Shown here: positions 29,338-36,480 of the stretch, one piece after another
How the letters are laid out: every line of letters begins with the position of its first letter
Position numbering within the stretch: position 1 is the first letter of the stretch
Assembly (NCBI GenBank): GCA_902651635.1
Contig: CACRSC010000099.1
Coordinates: forward strand, 58,740-95,219
Length of the DNA stretch: 36,480 nt
Origin: Mastigamoeba balamuthi
Lineage: Eukaryota > Evosea > Mastigamoebida > Mastigamoebidae
Reading direction: 5' to 3'
Notes under the pieces: generated by a model
The model's database searches: none
What the model was told of the DNA's origin: nothing
The model's input: only the letters and a program-made list of their open reading frames with translations
Translations under genes and position numbers: made by a program

Positions 29338-31442
29338 TCATGGACTGGGCTTGGCAGCGTCGTCTGCACTGCCGCTGCCGGCCTGGCCGCCCCCTCTGCC
29401 GCTGCTGCTCGTGGCCTGCGGCTGGGGCAGCGCGCACCTGCGGCGGGGCCTGGACAGCTGCACAGCGGGCTCCGGGCCGGGCGAGGCGTCTGCGTCGGGG
29501 ACGAGGTCGACGAGGTAGCGGGGCAGCACCTGCGCAGACTCGAAGACGACGAGCTCGTGGAAGACGGGCTGCTCGTCGGGGGCGGCGCAGGGCACGTAGT
29601 CGACCTCGCCCGGGGCCATCGACGCGGGGCGCACGGGCACAAAGTGTGCGTCGTAGTTCTCGTAGTTTCCCGTGGCCAGCGAGCGCCCGGGCCGCGCGGG
29701 GTCGTCGACGACGAACTTGGCGCCGTCGCCGCCGACGACGGGGTAGGCGCTGAAGAGCGACGCCCAGCAGAGCAGCAGCGCGCCGCGGCTGTAGACGTCG
29801 TGGGCGTAGCGCGCCTCCCACGACGCGTAGATGCCCTTGCCGAAGAACCCGGCGTCGGTGGTCGCGAGGTTGGCGAAGCCCGTGCTCAGGAGGCTCTCGA
29901 GCGCCGCGGGGTCGGTCCCGTGCCACACGGGCGCCAGCGACACGTCGGGGCACGCGGCGTCTGCGTAGGGCGCGCACATCTCGCGCAGGCGCCGGGCCAC
30001 GCGCGCGCGCCAGGCCACGTCGGCGGCGTCGCTGCCCAGGGGCCAGCGCGGCGCGAAGGCCTGCTGGCCCGCGCGGCCCTGCAGCAGCCGCAGCCGCGCG
30101 CCGAACGTGTCGTCGAGCGCGGGGCTCACGACGACGCGCACGCGGCCCACGCGCAGGCCGGGCACCGGGCACCGCGCGTAGGCCGCGGCGACCAGCTGCC
30201 TGTCGGCCTCGGCGGGCTCGGCCAGCGCGTACTGCGCGCCCGCGGGCAGCGGCGACGACGGCGACGCGGAGCTCCACGAGCGGCCCGCGTACTTGCGCTG
30301 CGCCGCGAGCTCCACGTCATCGCGGCAGCGGCGGCGCCTGGAGCGCACGACGAGCGCGGCGACGGCGGCGATGGCGGCGGAGGCGACGACGGCGGCGGCG
30401 ACGACGCTGCCGACGACGGCGCCGACGACGGACGAGCGGCGCGGGGAACGCGCGGCCCCGGTGGCCGCGGCGACGCGCACCGCGAACGAACACGTGGCGC
30501 TGGCGCCGTGCGGGTCCGTGGCGACGACGACGACGACTTCCTGCTCGCTGGGCCCTCGCGGCGTGCCGTAGAACCTGCGCGCCGTGGCGTTGAACGCCAT
30601 CCACGCCGGCAGCGTCGTCGCCGCGTACGCGAGGGCCTCGCGCTCCTCGTCGACGAACGTGCCGACGGCGAAGGCGAAGTCGTAGGGCGCGTCGACGGTG
30701 GCGTCGCAGCAGCGCAGCTGGTCGGCGATGGGCACGCGCAGCTCGGGGGCGTCGTTGACGCGCGTGAAGTTGATGCGGGCGACCGCGGGCTCGCTGGTGC
30801 GCTGCTGGGGGTCCGAGGCCCACAGGCCGATGCCCGGCGGGCTCTCGCTGCCGTCGTGCTCGAACAGCAGCGCTCCCCGGTCGACGTCCGCCTGCGTCCA
30901 GCTCGTCGCGTTGCGGCCCCCGCTGAACAGAAACCTGCGGATATGTGGTGTCCGCGTTTGTTATTACGTCTGTTTCATCGCCTGACGTTGCAGTGACGTA
31001 GCACTCAAGAATCAAAAAAGATGTCCAGCGCCATCTGAGCGTGCTGGTGCCTCGGCTGTTACGTATTTCGAACCAAAAGCCCGCATGGGAGAATAATGAC
31101 ATCATTGAAGGGAGGAAATTGTCTCCGGAGGGAATTGAACCACCGATCAGTGCGGACAGTTCAGGTCCCTGTGCATTGCGTCCACGCCGCAACCACAATG
31201 CCCCAGGCTGTGAGGTGCCGCTGTAGGTGGGAGTACCTGCCGTGCTCGAGGTGCAGGGGGCTGATGGTGATGTCCTCTGGCCGCGTCCCGTTCTCGACGG
31301 CGAGTATGTTGCCGCGGCCCAGCGCCACCGTCGCGCCCTCAGCCACCGAGATGGAGCACGCCACGATCACCGGCCTCCTCTCGGCGCACGCGCACCGCCA
31401 CGCCAGCAGCGCCACGCAGAGCACCTGCAGCGCGGACCTCAT
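29338..31442 (-). CDS. Predicted transmembrane PARP with CSPG/cadherin-like ectodomain
   Basis: Two exons, 31442-31237 and 30934-29338, total 1803 nt (600 residues). The 302-nt intron (GTACTC..CCGCAG, phase 2) restores EHGR-FLFSGG. Signal peptide: MRSALQVLCVALLAWRCACA. Residues ~21-135: a CSPG/NG2-type repeat (WTQADVDRGALLFEHDGSE ... RINFTRVNDAPEL). ~136-230: a dystroglycan-type cadherin-like (CADG) domain (FAVGTFVDEEREALAY, LPAWMAFN, RRFYGTPRG). ~238-266: a hydrophobic Ala/Val TM helix followed by RSRRRR. Cytoplasmic ~330-560: a PARP catalytic domain with His in PVWHGTD, Tyr in FGKGIYAS and Glu in FHELVVFESAQVLPRYLV, i.e. the H-Y-E triad of poly-ADP-ribosylating enzymes. A Pro/Ser/Gly-rich tail ends the protein. 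It is divergent from the ankyrin gene. Domain calls are by motif. Confidence 0.82.
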
Positions 31443-31699
31443 ACCCGAAATCCTGAAAGCCGCTGGCAGGAAAAAAAACGCTGACGGCTCCTCCGAAACG
31501 GGCGGCTGCCACGCGATATCCGTGCACGTCCTCTCCCTGGGCCCGAACCGCGTGGGAAAACCGCCTGCTGCCTCGCGAGCGCTCCCCAAAAAAACGAAAT
31601 GCCAGAATCTAGATTTTCCAGATTTCCCTCCCGCGCAGTGTCAATTTCGTGTGCAGATCCGAGAAAAATTGAGTTGATTTCGCGTTTTTACGCGAAAAA
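31443..31699. promoter_or_regulatory. Compact divergent promoter between PARP and ankyrin-repeat genes
   Basis: Only 257 bp separate the two opposed start codons. It includes an AT-richer patch with AATCTAGATTTTCC (about 31605-31625). No core promoter element is identified with confidence. Confidence 0.5.
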
Positions 31700-34293
31700 A
31701 TGCAGAGCGACGGCGACCGCAACGCCCGGGCGACGCTCGAGACGTGCTGGACGCTGCGCGAGCTCGTGCTGCCCTGCCTGGCGCCCGACGACGCGCTGGG
31801 GCTCGCGGAGGCGTCGCGGGCGCTGCTGCCCACCGTCGCCGGCCGCTCGCTCGCCGCGTCGTCGTCGTCGCGCGACGTCACCGCGGGGGCAGCGGGAGAC
31901 GACGCCTTCGTGCTGGCGCACCCGCTGGCGCGCGCAGCAGCGCTGGGCCACGTCAGGACGGCGCTGGCCCTCGCCGAGCGCTTCGCCGACTACCTGACAG
32001 ACGATGACGTCGCACGTGCGTGTGCGCCCTCGCTGGCGCGCGTCGCTGTTGCTGCGAGTTGTCTGCGCTCTCCCGCGCTGTGCTGCGAGGATCAACTGAT
32101 TTAGGCCTGGGGTCTCGTACCCGAGTGTCTACGCGCTGCGATGGCGACCAGTCAAGTGTCTGCAGACGCGGAGTCACAATGGGCACATAACGTCTTGCTC
32201 CTCTCTGCCATGCTTCCCTTGCCTCCTCTGTGTTTGTGAATCCACTCTGGCGCGCGTGCTTGTTGCGTTGGCTGCCAATTGCCTGCCAATGAGTGGGCCT
32301 CCCAGCCCGGAACTCTCTCCCTGTCCAAACCACCGCGTAGACGTCTCCGTTGCAATTGCACAACTGCACCCGCACTTTCACTGCCACTGCGCTCGCAACG
32401 CAACTCAGCCGTGTGCGCCAAGTGAAGCTCGACGAGAAGATCGCCGTGGCTGCGCTCAAGGCGGCGGCGCAGGCCGGGCGCACCGATGTGGCCTCGGCCA
32501 TGGCGGACCTGTGGGCGTTGCCCCACGACGGCGGCGCCGTCCACCTCGTCACCTGCGCCCTCGTCGCCGGCCGCGTCCCCGCCGCCGACTGGGCCTGGAG
32601 GCGCTTCGGCCCCTTCTCTGGCCGCGCCGCCAAGAGCTCCGCCCTCCTCGCGGCCGCCGAGAGGTCCGCGGCGGGAGTTATTTTGCTCCAGCGGCCCAAA
32701 TCAATTGAATTTCGGACTCAGCGCTGAAAAACCAGTTCCTCTGCCGACGCTGTGCACTGGGTCGTCGAGACGCTGTACGCGGGCAGCCACCCGGAGCTCG
32801 TCAAGGCCGCCGGGCCCGCCCTGCAGCGCCTGTGCGCGGGCGGGGGGCTCGAGGCCGCGCAGGCGCTGCTGCGGGCGGCCGGGCAGCCCGCGGGCCAGCG
32901 CGTCGCCCGCGCGGCGCTCGCGATGGTCGCCGAGGGCGGGCACGTCGCCGTTGCCGCGTGGCTCTGCGACGCCTTGGACGAGGGCCCCGCGGCCGCCGAC
33001 GCCGTGGCCGCGGCCTGCGTGGCCGGCAGCGCTGGCGTGGCGCGGGCGCTGCACGAACGCTACGGCGGCGCCGCGCTCTCGGCGCTCAGCCCGCGCGCGG
33101 CCCGCGTCCTCGCGGAGACGGTGCTCAACGGGCACTGGGACGCCGCGCGCTGGCTCGCGGAGACCCTCGCGCTGGGACCCGAGAGCATCCCGCCGCCGGT
33201 GCGCCCGCGCGTCCTGCGTGCTGCGCTGCTCGCGCGGGACGGCGTGCAGTTCGCGCGGTGGCTCGCCGAGAGGTTCGAGTTCTCGCGCGACGACGCGATC
33301 GGCGACGGCGGGCTCGCGCTGCGCGCCGCGTGCAGGGAGGGCGCCGAGGAGGCCGTCCGCTGGCTCGCCGACACGTTCGCTCTGACGCCCGCCGACGCGC
33401 GCGCCGGCGACAACGCGATGCTGCGCTGCTGCTGCAGGTCCGGGAGCCTCTCGCTCGCCCGCTGGCTCGCCGGCCGCTTCGCGCTCGGCCCCGCCGACGC
33501 GCGCGCGCGGGACTGCAGCGCGCTGCGCCGGGCCTGCGACGGGGGGCACCTCGGGCTCGCGCAGTGGCTCGTCGACACGTTCGGCCTCGCCGCCGCCGAC
33601 GCGCGCGCCCGCGACAACTTGGCGCTGCGCTGGTGCGCCGACAACGGCGACCTCGCGGCCGCGCAGTGGCTCGCGCGGACCTTCGGCCTCGGGCAGGCCG
33701 ACCGCGCGGCGGGCAGCTACGTCCTGTGGCGCGCGTCGGCCTGCGGGCACCACGAGATGGCCCGCTGGGCCGTCGACCGCTTCGCCCTCGCGCCCGCCGA
33801 CGTCGCCGCCGAGGACCACCGCGCGTTCCGCGCCGCCTGCGCCGGTGGGCACCTGCGCATCGCGCAGATGCTCGACGCCGCGTGCCCCGTGCCCGCCGCG
33901 GCCGTGCGGTCCGGCGGCAACGCGCTGCTCACGGCTGTGTGCCGCGCGGGCCACGTGGGCGTTGCCGCGTGGCTCAAGCAGCGCTACGGCCTGACGCGCA
34001 ACGACGCGGGCGAGGGCTGGTGCTGCGCGTTCCGCATGGCGTGCAGCGCGGGGCAGCTGCGGGCCGCGCGGTGGCTCGCGGACGCGTTCGAGATGACGCG
34101 GGACGACGCGCGTAGCCTCGGCGACTACGCGCTCTACTCGACGGCGGGGCGGATGCCGCACGTCGCCGCTTGGCTCGTCGAGCGCTTCGGCCTCACCGCC
34201 GATGACGCGTACACGGCGACGCTCGTCGCCAACAAGAACGGCGACCGGGCAGCGGTGCGCTGGCTCGCCGATTGGTTTGGACCGCCCGCGTGA
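31700..34293 (+). CDS. Degenerate ankyrin-repeat protein (amoeba/giant-virus style repeats)
   Basis: Exons 31700-32015, 32423-32663 and 32736-34293 sum to 2115 nt (704 residues). Introns: 32016-32422 (GTGCGT donor, phase 1, acceptor CCAAG, the weaker call) and 32664-32735 (GTCCGC..CCAG, phase 2). The N-terminal ~45 residues (LRELVLPCLAPDDALGLAEA) resemble an F-box-like helix pair. From about residue 320 onward there is a tandem ~32-residue repeat with pattern WLAxxFxLxxxDARAxDNxALRxAC..GHLxxAQ, about a dozen copies to the C-terminus. Such repeats mediate protein binding. An F-box-like head with these repeats would suit a substrate adaptor of an SCF-type ligase, but that is inference. No catalytic domain is present. 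Confidence 0.78.
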
Positions 34294-34779
34294 CCTCGCG
34301 GTGCCCCCACGTCGTTGTTGTCTCTCGGGGGTCATCTCCCTGCTCTGAGGCACGCACTTGACCACATCCAAAAGTCTTATGTATAGAGCCATGCAAAACA
34401 TCGACGCATGCATGCTCGAAACCTGCCTCCAGTTCAATTGAAGATTGCGCACTGCTTCCAATGACCTCGGAGACTGGCACCAGTTTCAAGGATGGAGCAA
34501 TAAGGGCACTCTGATGTTGGCTTCCGCACCAACTTGGAGCAGCACGCAGCCTCCACAGCTCCTCCGTTCAATGATGAATGAAATTACTTTATGTGCGTTG
34601 GTAGATCGCACATTCAAACGGGTTGAACACTCCTGTCCAATTGCGCCAAGCCATTCCACGCGTCACTGGGTTTGTACAACACCCTTGGCTCACAGTTGCA
34701 ATAAAAGTGAAAAAAATGAAGTCGTTTATTCACCAAATCTCCTGAACTCTAATTCAAATAAGGCCCTACCCCTCCGCGT
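34294..34779. other. Intergenic between convergent ankyrin and SPRY-like genes
   Basis: Both genes end here. Composition is more AT-rich than the coding parts. AATAAA occurs on the plus strand at 34700-34705, 400 nt beyond the ankyrin stop, and on the minus strand at 34725-34730. No gene is recognised. Confidence 0.55.
34725..34730 (-). terminator. Poly(A) signal AATAAA for the SPRY-like gene
   Basis: Hexamer about 50 nt downstream of the minus-strand stop at 34780-34782, followed by T-rich sequence on that strand. Confidence 0.5.
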
Positions 34780-35861
34780 TCATGCGTGGGACGTGGTGCT
34801 TGTGCTGGTGCTCACGCTGTTGAGCAGCCCGCCAGCCCACATTGTGACAGCGATTCGACCCACGCGGATGTCGTCTGGGAGGCTGAGGCTGTGCCACACG
34901 CCGTCCACCTGCAACTGGAATTTCCTGGCGTCCATGTCAAGCACGACCAGCAGGTCCTTGTTGTGCATGTCGGGAAGGTGCTGCTGCACGGGGCCTGCGC
35001 CGTTGTTGACGAAGCCGCAGGGCGCGTGGCCCCACTGCATCGACCCTTCGAGCTTCTCAGAGGCGCTGACGGCGCCAATGCACCAGATGTCCGACCCGGT
35101 CATCCTCAGGCTCCACATGAGGCTGCAACACGTCGGCCACAGGTCAGTATCCATGCGAGCCAAGAGAAATGTGAATTGGACATTCGGGACAAAATTCATA
35201 GATCATTCAATGCAAATGGCTTGCGGGCTACAAAGCAAAAGCGACAATCCATGAGCGGTGAGCCAATCCTACTAAACGCTGAAGGGAGACGGGTGGCAAG
35301 GAGACATTCCATTCCCGCACCCAGTTACAGTTTTTGAGAGGTAACAAAAAAGCAGTTGGCTCATTGGGCTACCGGTCGCAGGTGAAGGGCCGAGAACAGG
35401 GGACGTCCCTCCGGGGCCCATGCACCCCACCGGGCACGCGCAGAAAAAACGGCACGAAAAGGGGGTAGAGAGCCAGAGAAACGGGGGGAAGGGGGGAGAG
35501 AAACTGAGAAGAGAAGAAACAGCCAAGTGCGAGGGCCAGTGGGGCCGTTAGTTCGAGTGCACCTCCCGCTCTGGACGGACTCGCAGGTCAGCACCAGCGC
35601 AGGCCCCAGGGTGCACCTGACGGCAGGGCGGTGGCCCAGGACCGAGAGGTGCGAGGTCTTCTTGTCGTCGGTCGGGGGGCAGGGGCCCAGGGCCGGGGGC
35701 CAGCGGGCCCGCACGGGCAGCAGCAGGCGCAGGATGCACTCGAGCACGTAGGGCGACAGCACGCTGGCTGGGCTCTGTGTGTCGTGCGTCGCCTTGAGCA
35801 GCTCGTACGCCGCTGCCCTCCAGCGGGTCAGGGCATCGGTGGCACTGAGAGCGCTTTCCAT
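34780..35861 (-). CDS. SPRY-like domain protein
   Basis: Two exons, 35861-35563 and 35122-34780, total 642 nt (213 residues). The 440-nt intron has donor GTGCAC and acceptor TTGCAG, phase 2, joining ESVQSG to LMWSLRM. The N-terminal ~60 residues form a short helical, F-box-like segment (LSPYVLECILRLLLPV). The rest is SPRY-like: LVLTCESV, GSDIWCIGAVSASEKLEG, a WGHAPCGFVNNGAGPV turn, LLVVLDMDARKFQLQVDG (the 'nD.v.v.lDm...l.f..ng' core) and ends RVGRIAVTMWAGG. SPRY domains bind short peptides, often as ligase substrate receptors. It is convergent with the ankyrin gene and downstream, on the same strand, of the partial ankyrin gene. Confidence 0.72.
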
Positions 35862-36210
35862 ATTCCGCAATATCAAGAGAAAATGAATAAAACCGCCCTC
35901 TTTTCCGATGATTCGCGGGATTTTTGTGCAGTGCGGGTGGATATTCTCCCCTCCGCGGATCCCGGAGCCGGTGGTTCCGGAACCCGAATCGGCCACCGCG
36001 AGACAGCGCGGTGCCGGATGGGAGGTTTCCTGGGAAACTATTGTCCGGATCGCCCGAGGTGCGGCTCCACTCCCCAATCCGGCAGTTTATCCGCAGATAC
36101 GCATCAAAAACACAAATCGCCAGATTTATCAGAAGATACGTACAAGATATCCACGAGCCCCAGCCGTACACTCAGTACGCAATACCCAACGTCGTTGCTG
36201 TTGCAGTCAG
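35862..36210 (-). promoter_or_regulatory. Upstream region of the SPRY-like gene, palindrome-rich
   Basis: No exon found. The stretch is AT-richer and contains ATATTCCGCAATAT next to the start codon and the 12-bp perfect palindrome GGTTCCGGAACC (about 35970-35985). Similar GATATC/GGAATC-type words occur in introns of the UCH and kinase genes. Confidence 0.4.
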
Positions 36211-36480
36211 TCAGATGAGGCTGCCACTGCTGTCTGTCCTGGGCTCCCCAGCGTCCTCGAAGCGCAGCACAAACGGCTGAGGCCCCCGCGTCGCTGTCGC
36301 CGTCGCCGTCGCTGCTGGCGTGGCGTCGCCTGCGCTGCACCGGCTCTCGAGCATCTCCGCGACGGCCTCGAAGCCCCTCTCCCTCGCAGCCTCGGCCGCG
36401 GAGACGCCGCCCGCGTCCCTCGTCCGCGGGTCGGCCCCGCGGGCCACGAGGGCAGCGACGACCGCGGACCTGCCGCTCGC
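36211..36480 (-). CDS. Ankyrin-repeat protein, C-terminal end (runs off window)
   Basis: Open to the window edge. It begins (within view) with AVVAALVARGADPRTRD, GVSAAEAARERGFEAVAEML, a canonical ankyrin repeat, then an Ala/Thr-rich linker and the end RFEDAGEPRTDSSGSLI before TGA. Only about 89 residues are visible. These repeats are of the ordinary ankyrin type, unlike the degenerate ones at 32736-34293. Confidence 0.7.
   Translation of the reverse strand, partial: ASGRSAVVAALVARGADPRTRDAGGVSAAEAARERGFEAVAEMLESRCSAGDATPAATATATATRGPQPFVLRFEDAGEPRTDSSGSLI

Noticed and set aside
31116-31195. A possible minus-strand tRNA: GGTTCAATTCC B-box-like word and a loop with GAA
   Set aside because: The anticodon stem and T-stem have mismatches and no 5' acceptor strand pairs with the 3' end. 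It lies in the PARP intron; at best a tRNA-derived relic.
35361-35562. Coding continuation of the SPRY-like first exon past 35563
   Set aside because: The open frame continues with low-complexity sequence, while the GTGCAC donor at 35562 restores the SPRY core in phase and makes the total length a multiple of three.
1-36480. Bacterial or viral origin of the window
   Set aside because: Phase-consistent spliceosomal-type introns occur in most genes. The giant-virus-like ankyrin pattern is also common in amoebae and that gene itself has introns.

Overview
The window looks like nuclear DNA of a GC-rich, intron-rich protist. Genes are split by many short introns (mostly 57-155 nt), usually with a GTGCG-type donor. 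Exons were joined by matching donor and acceptor phase and family alignment; for most genes the summed exon lengths are an exact multiple of three. The gene content (TKL kinase with an MSP-like domain, RasGAP_C/IQGAP-type fragments, degenerate amoeba-style ankyrin repeats, SPRY-like and caspase-like proteins) suggests an amoebozoan, possibly an archamoeba such as Mastigamoeba or Pelomyxa. That placement is inference only.

Layout. 1-1343 (-): 5' part of a caspase-like gene (copy D) running off the window. 2099-3682 (-): UCH37/UCHL5-type deubiquitinase in five exons. 4169-8473 (+): a 12-exon TKL kinase, divergent from the deubiquitinase. 8801-22601 (+): a tandem array of the same caspase-like family. 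Copy A (8801-14529) carries a 2-nt frameshift, copy B (15418-21136) is intact with about 1814 residues, and copy C (21870-22601) survives only as the last exon, directly right of a single N at 21862 that probably hides an assembly gap. Between and after the copies lie antisense remnants of a PA-domain gene (best copy 22856-23215) and related repeats to about 23.9 kb. 25204-26941 (-): a signal-peptide/single-TM surface protein with an in-frame stop and a frameshift. 27423-29217 (-): two tandem RasGAP_C fragments. 29338-31442 (-): a predicted transmembrane PARP with a CSPG/cadherin-like ectodomain. 31700-34293 (+): a degenerate ankyrin-repeat protein. 34780-35861 (-): a SPRY-like protein. 36211-36480 (-): the C-terminal end of an ankyrin gene leaving the window.

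Main interest. The array encodes long proteins with an N-terminal C2-like segment, a caspase/metacaspase p20-like domain whose catalytic His is replaced by Leu in every readable copy, a long helical region, and a gluzincin-like metallopeptidase domain whose HExxH is degraded to HTAGY. They look like fusions of two dead proteases. The N-terminal third differs strongly between copies while everything after a sharp boundary is nearly identical, so the family has a variable head and a constant body, as in recognition or receptor-like families. The second unusual gene is the predicted transmembrane PARP, which keeps the H-Y-E catalytic triad.
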